Source of the DNA: Novosphingobium sp. | Lineage (GTDB): Bacteria > Pseudomonadota > Alphaproteobacteria > Sphingomonadales > Sphingomonadaceae | DNA: 64,000 nucleotides | NCBI RefSeq assembly: GCF_027486195.1 | Contig: NZ_JAIXPP010000016.1 | Location: 1-64,000 of the forward strand | Reading direction: 5' to 3' | In this document: one piece after another, positions 36,136-44,823 of the stretch | Numbering within the stretch: position 1 is the stretch's first letter | Layout of the letters: every line of letters starts with the position of its first letter | Translations under genes and position numbers: made by a program | The notes under the pieces: generated by a model | What the model was told of the DNA's origin: nothing | Seen by the model: only the letters and a program-made list of their open reading frames with translations | Database searches by the model: none

Positions 36136-36400
36136 GATAAATCCTTTACGAGGTGTGCCGCAAATAGAGAATTCGCTCTCATTGGCGAACATTTTGACGA
36201 CCGCGTAAAGATGATTTATGACATTTCTATAGCAGTCACATCGGTTCTATTTGTATCCGATTCAGTGTCTTCGTTTGGCCTTCTATCAGCCGCTGAAGTG
36301 TCACTGTCAGTCCTTAGATGCGCCGCCTGAGGGGCAGGGCGGTCTAGCGAAATGCTACGATCTGAAACCCCTGTTTATTGCTTGTTTCAGGGGGCACACG

Positions 36401-38860
36401 ATGAAACCAACATTGAAAACACTTGCCGCGCAGATTCTGACTGTGTTGCTCGCAGGCGTTTCTACACAGGCGATTGCCGCAGAGGCGGCTCCCGCCACGT
36501 CAGATGATGCAGCAGCTGCCGATGCGGGCGAGCAAGGTGGGCTCACTGAAATCATCGTCACGGCGCAAAAGCGGCCGGAGAACTTGCAGCAGACCCCGAT
36601 TGCCATCTCGGTGCTCGACAGCGCCGCGCTGGTCAATCGTCACGTCCAGTCGCTGGTGGATCTCAGCGATGGCGCAATCCCCAGCTTGCGCGTGGCCCCG
36701 TTCTTCTCGCGGCCGGGCGCATTGATCATCAACGTACGCGGCGTGGGCGTGCTGTCCGACAGCAACCAGCCCGCGCGCGATCAGGGTGTCGGGGTCTACA
36801 TCGACGGGGTCTACCTCGGCCGACCGCAGGCGCTTGGCGCGGCCATGTTCGATGTCGAGAACATCGAAGTGCTGAAGGGGCCGCAAGGCACCCTGTTTGG
36901 TCGCAACACGGAAGGCGGCGCGGTCAGCATCACCACCAAGCGGCCCAGCGGCGAATTCAAGCTCAATACCACGGTCGGGGTCGGTAACTATGGCAGCTAT
37001 AACGGGGTGGTTCACCTCGACCTGCCCAGCTTCAGCAACTTCAGCCTCAAGCTGGATGGCATCGTCACACGTCGCGGCGGTTTTGTGAAGAATCCGCTCG
37101 CAGGCCAATCAGATTTCAACAGCTACGATCGCCGCGGCGGCCATGTCGAACTGTTGTGGAAGCCGACCGATACGGTGACCGCCGACCTTTCGTTCGACTC
37201 CTCCTATGATGCAACCAGCACGCTGTACCAGCAGCTCGTCAGTGCCCCGTTCTCAGTACCGGCCTCGGGCCCTGACAACCCTGCCATTGCGGCCTATGTC
37301 ACCGCAGCGGCCACTCCCTTGCAGCCGAAGCGCGCCAGCGTTGCGACTGTGGGGGCGATTCAGCAGCCAAGCGTCGGCAAGACGACCGGGGGCCGGTTCA
37401 ACCTTGAATGGCAGGTGATGCCCAAGCTGCTGCTCAAGTCGATCACTGCCTATCGCGAAATGACCCAGACCCAATTCGACAACGCTGCCGCTGCATCGTC
37501 GTTCGTGACCCGGCCCGCGGCCAATTTCACCGGTGCCTTGTTCCAGCGCTACAGCCTCGCGGCATTCCGCCAGAATCAGCTAAGCGAAGAAATTCAGGCG
37601 ATTGGCGAGTTTGGTCGGATCAAATTTGCCACTGGCGCGCTCTATTATCAGGAGCGCGTTCAGGATGATGCGCAGGCGCCGTTCGTGGCACGTTTTTCGG
37701 ACGCGGCGGGCAGCACTTTCACGGTCGATCAGGCCGGCTATCCCACATCGGCGCTTTCGCCATATGTGGTGCAGCGTGCCAGCCATGTCACCACCACCAG
37801 CATCGGGGCCTATGGACAGGGCACCTACACGCCGCCGATTGCCGCTGACATGCTGCATCTGACACTTGGCGCACGCTGGACGCGCGACAAGAAAGAGGGA
37901 CGGTTGTTCACGGTCAATGGCGCGCTTCCGGCTGGAATCAATGGCAATCCGCCGGCAGAGATCCCGCTCGATTATTCGAATTCGCGGGTCGACCCGTTGG
38001 TCAATCTCAGCGTCGATGCATCGCGCGATATCCATCTCTACGGGAAGTGGAGCACCAGCTATCGTTCGGGAGGCGCGAACTCTCGCTCTCTAAACTACGC
38101 TACGTTCAATCCAGAGACTGTCTCGATGTTCGAGATCGGCGCGAAGACCGAGTTCTGGGATCACCGCGCGCGCTTCAATATCGCGGCGTACACGGGTTCC
38201 TACAAGAACATCCAGCTCGACTTCAGCGGCCAATATGAAGATTTCGTCAATGGCGTGCGGGTTGTGACCACGCGCACCACGACCGACACCGTCAATGCCC
38301 CCGGCACCGGGCGGCTCAAGGGGATTGAGGCCGAATTGACCGTCATGCCGCTGGACGGCCTGACGCTCTCGGGCAGCTTTGCTTATACCAGCGTGAATAT
38401 CCCCGACACGGTGAACCCGTTCCAGCAGCGGATCAACGGGCAGATTGTCTCGGTCACGGCCGCCCAGAAGATCTATCAGGTTTACACGCCAGAATACGCG
38501 GCCAGCGGGTCGATCGATTACGAGTTCCCCCTGAATGGTTTCACGGTCAGGGCGCATCTCGATGGGAACTATGACTCAGGCTTCTACTCCAACTACACCG
38601 ACTCGCTGCTCGATACCCGCACCCGGGCGGTGCGCTTTGCGCAGCCGAAGGGTGAGAGCGCGTTTGTCGTGAACGGCCGGATTGCTATCGCGGACATCGA
38701 CATGGGCAATGATAGCGCACGACTGACAGTTTCGGCCTGGGCGCGCAACTTGTTCAACGAACAGCATCTGTTCTACAAATCAGGCTCTCCGACTGCCGGT
38801 ATCACCGGCTTCTTCAACGATCCGCGCACGTTTGGTGTGGAAGTGAACATCAAGATGTAA
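36401..38860 (+). CDS. TonB-dependent outer-membrane receptor
   Basis: An 819-residue receptor: signal peptide residues 1-27 (ending STQAIAA), a short acidic linker, a TonB-box-like segment EIIVTAQKRPENLQQTP, a plug domain with GVGVYIDGVYLGRPQ and KGPQGTLFGRNTEGGAV, and a 22-strand barrel with the usual closing region (FNEQHLFYKS..., NDPRTFGVEVNIKM). It ends in Met instead of the usual Phe or Trp. This branch, frequent in sphingomonads, imports many organic compounds, so no substrate is assigned; the divergent phosphatase may hint at a phosphorylated ligand. The ATG at 36401 begins the signal peptide. Confidence 0.9.
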   Translation: MKPTLKTLAAQILTVLLAGVSTQAIAAEAAPATSDDAAAADAGEQGGLTEIIVTAQKRPENLQQTPIAISVLDSAALVNRHVQSLVDLSDGAIPSLRVAPFFSRPGALIINVRGVGVLSDSNQPARDQGVGVYIDGVYLGRPQALGAAMFDVENIEVLKGPQGTLFGRNTEGGAVSITTKRPSGEFKLNTTVGVGNYGSYNGVVHLDLPSFSNFSLKLDGIVTRRGGFVKNPLAGQSDFNSYDRRGGHVELLWKPTDTVTADLSFDSSYDATSTLYQQLVSAPFSVPASGPDNPAIAAYVTAAATPLQPKRASVATVGAIQQPSVGKTTGGRFNLEWQVMPKLLLKSITAYREMTQTQFDNAAAASSFVTRPAANFTGALFQRYSLAAFRQNQLSEEIQAIGEFGRIKFATGALYYQERVQDDAQAPFVARFSDAAGSTFTVDQAGYPTSALSPYVVQRASHVTTTSIGAYGQGTYTPPIAADMLHLTLGARWTRDKKEGRLFTVNGALPAGINGNPPAEIPLDYSNSRVDPLVNLSVDASRDIHLYGKWSTSYRSGGANSRSLNYATFNPETVSMFEIGAKTEFWDHRARFNIAAYTGSYKNIQLDFSGQYEDFVNGVRVVTTRTTTDTVNAPGTGRLKGIEAELTVMPLDGLTLSGSFAYTSVNIPDTVNPFQQRINGQIVSVTAAQKIYQVYTPEYAASGSIDYEFPLNGFTVRAHLDGNYDSGFYSNYTDSLLDTRTRAVRFAQPKGESAFVVNGRIAIADIDMGNDSARLTVSAWARNLFNEQHLFYKSGSPTAGITGFFNDPRTFGVEVNIKM

Positions 38861-38890
38861 AGCTCGGCTGATCAGCCTGCCGAACAAGAG

Positions 38891-38926
38891 AATCCCATGC
38901 GGCTCATCCGCATGGGATTTTCGTTT
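38891..38926 (+). terminator. Rho-independent terminator after TonB-dependent receptor gene
   Basis: AATCCCATGCGG (38891-38902) pairs perfectly with CCGCATGGGATT (38908-38919) across the loop CTCAT, and is followed by TTTCGTTT. The 12-bp perfect stem with a T-rich tail, 30 bases after the stop, is a clear intrinsic terminator. Confidence 0.88.
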
Positions 38927-39290
38927 CAGGGTAAAGGTTCTTCAGGCCTAAGCCGCACCGGCGAAAGGGTTGGCCGCTGCAGCATCTTGCCTGTCCGGCG
39001 CGCCCCACGAACTTTCCTACATCCCCCAAATCTGCAAGGCTCTGCGTGTCCGACCCACAGTGCCGAGCCACCTAACCCATGCTGCAATCCCACCCGCCAA
39101 CACGGCCGTCATTGATCGTCTTGGTCGATCGAAATTACCCAACTGATCGATTGCAGTTATTCCTCAGGACTGTGTCAACTGTGTCAACCGTAAGGAATTC
39201 CGACAGGTCGGCGTGGGGCAGCACATGCTGCGCGCGCCCCGCGCAATTGGGGTTCGATTCTCGCGCGCCGTGGGCTAGGGCGCCTTTGCC
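38927..39290. other. Intergenic region before hisZ, no gene seen
   Basis: About 360 bases without a credible coding region. It contains a tandem 9-base repeat tgtgtcaac (39171-39179, 39180-39188), a short hairpin GCAGCACATGCTGC near 39219, and GGGTTCGATTCTCGC near 39245, which looks like a tRNA T-arm but has no matching acceptor or anticodon arm. It should contain the hisZ promoter. Confidence 0.5.
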
Positions 39291-40409
39291 ATGACCGAAC
39301 CGAATTCCGATCTCCTGCCCGAGGGCCTCGAAGACCGTCTCCCGCGCGAAGCCGCCGCGACCACGCGCGTCATGCGCAGCTTGCAGGACGTGATGCACGG
39401 CCACGGCTATGACCGCGTGCTGCCGCCGATGATCGAGTTCGAGCGCAGCCTGGCCGCGCGGATGGACGGGATCAACCAGCGGCGCATGTTCCGCTTTGTC
39501 GATCCGGCCTCCCTGCGCATGATGGGCCTGCGCAGCGACCATACGCCGCAGATCGGCCGCATTGCCGGCACGCGCCTCGCCGCCGCCGCGCGCCCGCTGC
39601 GACTGTGCTATGCGGGGCAGGTGCTCACCATCAAGGGCGACGCGCTCGATCCGGCGCGCGAGCGGCTGCAGTGCGGCGCCGAGCTGATCGGGACGGACAA
39701 TGTCGCAGCGGCCACCGAGGTCGTGTCCATCGCCATCGAGGCATTGCAGGCCGCCGGCGCGCAAGGCGTCAGCGTCGATTTCACGCTGCCCGATCTGGTC
39801 GATACCCTTGCTGCCAAGGCCTTCCCGCTGGCGCCCCAGCAGATTGAGGCGGTGCGGCGCGAGCTTGATACCAAGGATGCGGGCGGGCTCGTCGATGCGG
39901 GCGGCGAGGCCTATGTCCCGCTGCTATACGCCACCGGCGATTTCGATACGGCGATTGAAAAGCTTTCGGCCATCGACGCAGGCGGCGCGCTCGCCAGCCG
40001 CATCGCCGCGCTGCGCGAGATTGCCGCAACGCTGGGCGGCACCGCGCGGCTCACGCTCGATCCTTCGGAGCGGCATGGCTTCGAGTATCAGTCCTGGCTG
40101 GGCTTTACGCTCTACGCCGATGGGGTGCGCGGCGCGCTGGGGCGGGGTGGCACCTACCGGATCGCAGGCTCCGGAGAGGGCGAAGTTGCGACGGGCTTCT
40201 CGCTCTATCCCGATGCCCTGATCGCGCAAGTGGCCGAAGCCGAACCGGCGCCTGAGAGCGTGTTCTTGCCCCTCGGGCACGACCGCGATGTCGCTGCCCG
40301 CCTGCGCAGCATCGGCTGGCGCACGGTCGCCGCACTAAGCGAGGCGGACAGCGCCGCCACGCTCGGCTGCACGCACGAGCTGCGCGGCGGCGAGCCGGTG
40401 AAGCTTTAG
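39291..40409 (+). CDS. hisZ: ATP phosphoribosyltransferase regulatory subunit
   Basis: A 372-residue paralogue of histidyl-tRNA synthetase that, with the short form of HisG, makes the first enzyme of histidine synthesis. It starts LLPEGLEDRLPREAA, shows motif-2-like FRFVDPASLRMMGLRSDHTP and LCYAGQVL, and ends earlier than a true HisRS, lacking the anticodon-binding domain. The GRGGTY region near residue 285 is retained as in the family (LGRGGTYRIAG). Position directly before the ars genes and close to purA fits sphingomonad genomes. It is convergent with arsC, overlapping it by 4 bases at the stops. Confidence 0.9.
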   Translation: MTEPNSDLLPEGLEDRLPREAAATTRVMRSLQDVMHGHGYDRVLPPMIEFERSLAARMDGINQRRMFRFVDPASLRMMGLRSDHTPQIGRIAGTRLAAAARPLRLCYAGQVLTIKGDALDPARERLQCGAELIGTDNVAAATEVVSIAIEALQAAGAQGVSVDFTLPDLVDTLAAKAFPLAPQQIEAVRRELDTKDAGGLVDAGGEAYVPLLYATGDFDTAIEKLSAIDAGGALASRIAALREIAATLGGTARLTLDPSERHGFEYQSWLGFTLYADGVRGALGRGGTYRIAGSGEGEVATGFSLYPDALIAQVAEAEPAPESVFLPLGHDRDVAARLRSIGWRTVAALSEADSAATLGCTHELRGGEPVKL

Positions 40410-40816
40410 AGCTTCACGACCTCGCCATCTTCCTTGGTGAAGCTCTCGGGCTTCCGGTCCAGCAGGCCCAGCACCAGTTCCGAAGGCCGGCACAGCTTGG
40501 TGCCCTTCGGCGTTACCACGATGGGCCGGTTCACCAGGATCGGGTGCTCCACCATCGCGGCGAGGATGGCCTCGTCGCTGGCAGCGGGATCGGTCAGGCC
40601 GAGTTCCTCCGCCGGGGTGCCCTTGGTGCGCATGATCTCGCGCGGTGCCGCGCCCATGTCGGCAAGGATCTGGTCAAGCTGCGGCCGCGTCCAGCCGGCC
40701 TTGACGTATTCGACGACCGTGGGCGCGTAACCGGCCGCCTCGATCATCGCCAGCGTATTGCGCGAGGTGCCGCACTTGGGGTTGTGGTAGATGGTGATCG
40801 GGAAGCTGTCAGTCAT
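40406..40816 (-). CDS. arsC: Arsenate reductase, glutaredoxin-dependent ArsC
   Basis: A 136-residue enzyme that reduces arsenate to arsenite using glutathione/glutaredoxin. The catalytic Cys is in YHNPKCGTSRNTLAMI near residue 15; MRTKGTPAEELGL and HPILVNRPIVVT carry the conserved arginines that bind arsenate, followed by the family's RPSE.VL ending. The ATG (40814-40816) overlaps the aquaporin stop (ATGA), so it is the last gene of a coupled arsR-aquaporin-arsC operon. No ArsB or Acr3 pump is present here. Confidence 0.93.
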   Translation of the reverse strand: MTDSFPITIYHNPKCGTSRNTLAMIEAAGYAPTVVEYVKAGWTRPQLDQILADMGAAPREIMRTKGTPAEELGLTDPAASDEAILAAMVEHPILVNRPIVVTPKGTKLCRPSELVLGLLDRKPESFTKEDGEVVKL

Positions 40817-41475
40817 GCGTGGTCCTCTGCCAGAAGCCAGCCGAACACGGCAAGGGCGGCGAGCGCCCCGCCCAGCTGTCCGGCGATGAACATGGGGATC
40901 GATGCGGGCGCGATGCCCGCAAACGTATCGGTGAGCCCGCGCGCCAGCGTCACCGCCGGATTGGCGAACGACGTTGAGGCGGTGAACCAGTAGGCCGATG
41001 TGATGTAGAGCCCCACCGCCACAGCCGTGAACTCGCGGCGGTGCTTCGAGACGGCGAGGATCGTGCCGAGCAGTCCGAATGTGGCGACCAGTTCCGCAAG
41101 GCCCTGCGCCCAACCGCCGCGCGTGTGGGCAGAGATCTGCAGCATCGGCAGTGCAAACATCGCATGCGCCAGCCACACGCCCAGCACCGCGCCGATTATT
41201 TGCGCCGCGATATAGCCGAACGCGTCCACCGGACCGAGCTCACGGCGCAGCACGGTCGCCAGGGTCACCGCGGGATTGAAGTGTGCGCCGGAAATCGGGC
41301 CGAACATGTGGATCAGGACCACGAGCCCCGCACCGGTCGAGAGCGTGTTGCCCAGGAGCGCGATGGCATCGTTGCCGCCCGCCAGCCGCGCGCCCATCAC
41401 GCCGGAGCCGACCACCACGGCGAGCAGGAGCAGGGTGCCGAGCCCTTCCGCCACGATCCGCCGCGCCAGGCTCAT
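40813..41475 (-). CDS. aqpS: Aquaporin (MIP family) in arsenic operon, AqpS-like
   Basis: A 220-residue channel with six membrane segments and two NPA boxes: SGAHFNPAVTLATVL and SFANPAVTLARGL. The context between arsR and arsC matches the arrangement known from Sinorhizobium meliloti, where AqpS lets arsenite made by ArsC leave the cell down its gradient. The ATG at 41475 (MSLARRIVAEGLGTLLLL) overlaps the arsR stop by 4 bases; an in-frame ATG five codons earlier is less likely. The symbol rests on context, since aquaporin sequence alone does not show arsenite transport. Confidence 0.85.
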   Translation of the reverse strand: MSLARRIVAEGLGTLLLLAVVVGSGVMGARLAGGNDAIALLGNTLSTGAGLVVLIHMFGPISGAHFNPAVTLATVLRRELGPVDAFGYIAAQIIGAVLGVWLAHAMFALPMLQISAHTRGGWAQGLAELVATFGLLGTILAVSKHRREFTAVAVGLYITSAYWFTASTSFANPAVTLARGLTDTFAGIAPASIPMFIAGQLGGALAALAVFGWLLAEDHA

Positions 41476-41825
41476 GCGCAGGCTCCGCAATCGGGTGCGA
41501 GTTCAGCGAGCGGCGCGCAGATTTCCGGCCTTCCGCCGCAGCAATCCTCCGCGAGGAAGCTCATCAGCGTGCGCATCGCGGCATAGTCTGCCGAGTAGAT
41601 CAGCGAGCGGCCCTCGCGCCGGGCATGGACCAATCCGGCATGATCAAGGATCGCGAGGTGAGTCGAGAGCGTATTGGGCCGCACGCCCACTTCGCGCGCG
41701 ATCACGCCGGCGGGCAGGCCTTCAGGTCCAGCCTTCACCAGCAGGCGGAACACGGCGAGCCGGTGCCCTTGTGCCAGCGCCGATAGCAGATCCACCGCGC
41801 GGGGCAGGGCAAGAGATACAGTCAA
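41472..41825 (-). CDS. arsR: ArsR-family transcriptional repressor
   Basis: A protein of about 117 residues with the ArsR winged helix: LLSALAQGHRLAVFRLLVKA, GVIAREVGVRPNTLSTHLAIL and LVHARREGRSLIYSAD. Metal-sensing Cys are at the C-terminus (EDCCGGRPEIC and DCGACA) rather than in helix 3, so an As(III) site of the C-terminal type is likely. There is no ATG at the right place; a TTG at 41825 with an AGGAG ribosome site six bases upstream is the best start. It should repress its own operon until arsenite binds. Confidence 0.87.
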   Translation of the reverse strand: MTVSLALPRAVDLLSALAQGHRLAVFRLLVKAGPEGLPAGVIAREVGVRPNTLSTHLAILDHAGLVHARREGRSLIYSADYAAMRTLMSFLAEDCCGGRPEICAPLAELAPDCGACA

Positions 41826-41839
41826 GATCGGCTCCTGAT

Positions 41840-41861
41840 TCGATAATTCGGCGATAATCGA
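41840..41861. promoter_or_regulatory. Candidate ArsR operator
   Basis: TCGATAATTCGGCGATAATCGA lies 15 bases upstream of the arsR start. The outer halves TCGATAAT and ATAATCGA form an imperfect palindrome with one mismatch, and CGATAAT is also repeated directly. Size and AT-rich centre fit ArsR-type operators. Autoregulation is inferred from position. Confidence 0.5.
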
Positions 41862-41980
41862 AATGAATTCGCATGGCCATCCCCCATAAGCTGGTGGCGC
41901 CCCCTTTTCCTTGCCCTCAGCGCCACACTCCCCTAGGGCGCCAGCCGACTTTGAACTGCAACAGAATGAAAGCGTGAGCC

Positions 41981-43270
41981 GTGGCCAACGTGACCGTGAT
42001 CGGCGCCCAGTGGGGCGATGAGGGCAAGGGCAAGATCGTCGATTGGCTGGCAAGCCGCGCCGATGCCGTGGTGCGCTTCCAGGGCGGTCACAACGCAGGC
42101 CATACGCTGGTGGTGGACGGTTCGGTCTACAAGCTTTCGCTGCTGCCGTCCGGCATTGTGCGGGGCACGCTTTCGATCATCGGCAATGGCGTGGTGCTCG
42201 ATCCGTGGGCGCTCAAGGCGGAGATTGAGAAGCTGACCGGGCAGGGCGTGAGCATCCATGCCGAAAACTTCGCGATTGCCGACAATTGCCCGCTGATCCT
42301 GCCGCTGCACCGGGATCTCGATGGCCTGCGCGAAACGGCGGCGGGTTCCGGCAAGATCGGCACCACGGGGCGCGGCATCGGCCCGGCCTATGAGGACAAG
42401 GTCGGCCGCCGCGCGATCCGGGTGTGCGATCTGGCGCACCTCGATGCACTCGATTCGCAGCTCGACCGGCTCTGCGCCCATCACGATGCGCTGCGCGCCG
42501 GTTTCGGCCAGCCGCCGGTGGACCGCGCCGCGCTGCTGGCAGAGCTGCGCGAGATTGCGCCCTTCGTGCTGCAATATGCCCAGCCGGTGTGGAAGCGTCT
42601 GAAAAAGGTGCGCAAGGCCGGCGCACGCATCCTGTTCGAAGGCGCGCAGGGCGTGCTGCTCGATGTCGATCACGGGACCTATCCCTTCGTCACCTCGTCC
42701 AACACCGTTTCGGGCACGGCGGCATCGGGTTCGGGCCTTGGCCCCAATTCGACCGGCTTCGTGCTCGGCATCGTCAAGGCCTATACCACCCGCGTTGGTT
42801 CGGGCCCGTTCCCGACCGAACTGGAAGACGAAGTTGGCCAGCAACTGGGTGAACGCGGCCACGAATTCGGCACCGTGACGGGGCGCAAGCGCCGCTGCGG
42901 CTGGTTCGATGCGGTGCTGGTGCGCCAGTCATGCTCGATCTCGGGCGTCACCGGCATCGCGCTGACCAAGCTCGACGTGCTCGACGGGTTCGACAAGGTG
43001 AAAATCTGCACCGGCTACCGCCTGCGCGGGAAGGTGCTGGACTATTTCCCGAGCCATGCCGCAGACCAGGCTGCGGTGGAACCGATCTACGAGGAAATGG
43101 ACGGCTGGCAGGGCACGACCGCCGGCGCGCGTTCGTGGGCGGACCTGCCGGCGCAGGCGATCAAGTACATCCAGCGCGTGCAGGAGCTGATCGAAACCCC
43201 GGTCGCGCTTGTCTCGACCAGCCCGGAACGCGAGGACACGATCCTCGTGCGCGATCCTTTCATCGACTGA
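41981..43270 (+). CDS. purA: Adenylosuccinate synthetase
   Basis: A 429-residue enzyme that joins IMP and aspartate using GTP, the first committed step to AMP. Hallmarks: [16 protein letters not shown] at the N-terminus, [54 protein letters not shown] and [13 protein letters not shown]. The length is normal and all catalytic residues are visible (Asp and His of the first two motifs). The start is GTG at 41981, giving MANVTVIG; the ribosome site before it is weak. Confidence 0.96.
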   Translation: MANVTVIGAQWGDEGKGKIVDWLASRADAVVRFQGGHNAGHTLVVDGSVYKLSLLPSGIVRGTLSIIGNGVVLDPWALKAEIEKLTGQGVSIHAENFAIADNCPLILPLHRDLDGLRETAAGSGKIGTTGRGIGPAYEDKVGRRAIRVCDLAHLDALDSQLDRLCAHHDALRAGFGQPPVDRAALLAELREIAPFVLQYAQPVWKRLKKVRKAGARILFEGAQGVLLDVDHGTYPFVTSSNTVSGTAASGSGLGPNSTGFVLGIVKAYTTRVGSGPFPTELEDEVGQQLGERGHEFGTVTGRKRRCGWFDAVLVRQSCSISGVTGIALTKLDVLDGFDKVKICTGYRLRGKVLDYFPSHAADQAAVEPIYEEMDGWQGTTAGARSWADLPAQAIKYIQRVQELIETPVALVSTSPEREDTILVRDPFID

Positions 43271-43537
43271 CGACGGCCACGCCGAATCGGAGTTGACCAC
43301 TGTCCCAGCCGGTCCTGTGAGGGTGAAAGTGCGTGTCTCGGGCATTTGCAGGACTTTTGCCGCAATGGGGAATGCATCCGCGGCGCGCAGAACAAACTGT
43401 TGGATTTGTAGGGATTGCGATGCTCCTGCGAGAGGCAGTCCGATGATCTCTCTCCAGTTTGGAGCATTATGATCTTGACCTGAGCCTGTTTTGTTCCACT
43501 CTTGTTCGCATACGGACATTTACGGAGTGCGCTTTCA

Positions 43538-44587
43538 ATGGGACAGGCTGCCAGGCAGTTCGACTACGGCAACGGCGATGCAGGAGCACCGCCCGTGGTG
43601 GAGATGCGCGATCGGGTGGAGGGCAGGCTTCAGGGCCGCGTGCAGGATCGCGGCACATCGGCTCTGGCTGTCTCCATCTTCGCGGACCGCAGCTATCTGC
43701 GGGCCGAGATGGAGGAAGACGCAGTGGCGGCCGGCCTGCGCATCGCGCTGACGGCTGATCTGGGCAATCTGCTCGGATCGGAAAACGGCCCGGCGCTGGG
43801 CGATCTCGTGCTGGTCGATTGCCCGGTGATCGACGGCGCCGAACTCGCCGCGCTCGCCCGGCTCGATCTGCGTGCGGCGAAGAGCGGATCGCAGCTGGTT
43901 GTCTCGACCAGCATTGGCTCGCTCGACGATGTGTTCGGCTGCCTTGATCAGAGCGAAGCGCAGATCCTCGTCACCCCCAGCCGTGCAGACCGCGTGATCG
44001 CCTTGGGCCGCACGCTGGCCCGCGCCGGAAACCGCGTGCGTGAGCTTTCGGAGGAAGACCGGCTCGCCCTGCTGCGCCTTACCGAACAGGTCGGCCAGAT
44101 TGCCCAGAAGCTTGAGGCGCTCTCGTCCGGTTCAGGTGCTGCGGCGGCGCAGGCTTCGGCGTTCCGCTTCGATGACTCCGGTGACGAGGCGCGACTTGAC
44201 GATGGCACGGACCGGCTGGTTCGCGCCGCCCGTCCGCCGCTTCCCGATCCGCGGCTCGTCCGCAAGATCATACGCCAGCGCCAGCTGCGCGCGCGCTTCT
44301 TCGAAGGTGATCTGTTCGCCGATCCGGCGTGGGACATGCTGCTCGATCTCACCGCTGCGCGCGCTGAACACGTGCGCGTCTCGGTCACCTCGCTCTGCAT
44401 CGCCTCGGGCGTGCCGCCGACGACCGCGCTGCGCTGGATTGGCCAGATGACCGACGCGGGTCTGCTCCAGCGCGTTGACGACGAGACCGATCGCCGCCGC
44501 GCCTTCATCACGCTGACCGACAAGGCCGCCGATGCGATGGCGCGCTATTTCGCCGAACTCGGCTCGGCATCAGCGATGCTGGTCTGA
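43538..44587 (+). CDS. MarR-type regulator with N-terminal receiver-like domain
   Basis: A 349-residue protein. The C-terminal 110 residues are a winged helix of MarR type (ITSLCIASG...: key stretch VTSLCIASGVPPTTALRWI, GLLQRVDDETDRRRAFITLT). The N-terminal 120 residues (LAVSIFADRSYLRAEMEEDA to about residue 150) show alternating beta strands and helices, with LGDLVLVDCPVIDGAEL in the place of a response-regulator core, so a degenerate receiver is possible. A Ser/Ala-rich linker near 190 joins the two. Conserved in sphingomonads as far as recalled; function unknown. The ATG at 43538 follows GGAGTG. Confidence 0.7.
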   Translation: MGQAARQFDYGNGDAGAPPVVEMRDRVEGRLQGRVQDRGTSALAVSIFADRSYLRAEMEEDAVAAGLRIALTADLGNLLGSENGPALGDLVLVDCPVIDGAELAALARLDLRAAKSGSQLVVSTSIGSLDDVFGCLDQSEAQILVTPSRADRVIALGRTLARAGNRVRELSEEDRLALLRLTEQVGQIAQKLEALSSGSGAAAAQASAFRFDDSGDEARLDDGTDRLVRAARPPLPDPRLVRKIIRQRQLRARFFEGDLFADPAWDMLLDLTAARAEHVRVSVTSLCIASGVPPTTALRWIGQMTDAGLLQRVDDETDRRRAFITLTDKAADAMARYFAELGSASAMLV

Positions 44588-44823
44588 GCCCGGCCTAGCG
44601 GCGATCACCCGACCAGCAGGGAGGGTTGGGCGCGATTGTGCCCGCCCGCCCGCCCAGCACCAGACGCCTCCCGGCGCCCGATTGGCCATGGTGCCGTGTA
44701 CCCATACGAAGCTGGCAACTTTGCTATCCGGAGCTTGGGCGAATTGGGCCAGTAGCGATGGCGCCTCGCAGGGGCACTTTGCGGAGCTCGTCGATCTCCG
44801 CCTCCAGCCGCCGAACCACCAGC

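Noticed and set aside
39200..39290. Possible tRNA suggested by GGGTTCGATTCTCGC
   Set aside because: No acceptor stem, D-arm or anticodon arm can be built around it.
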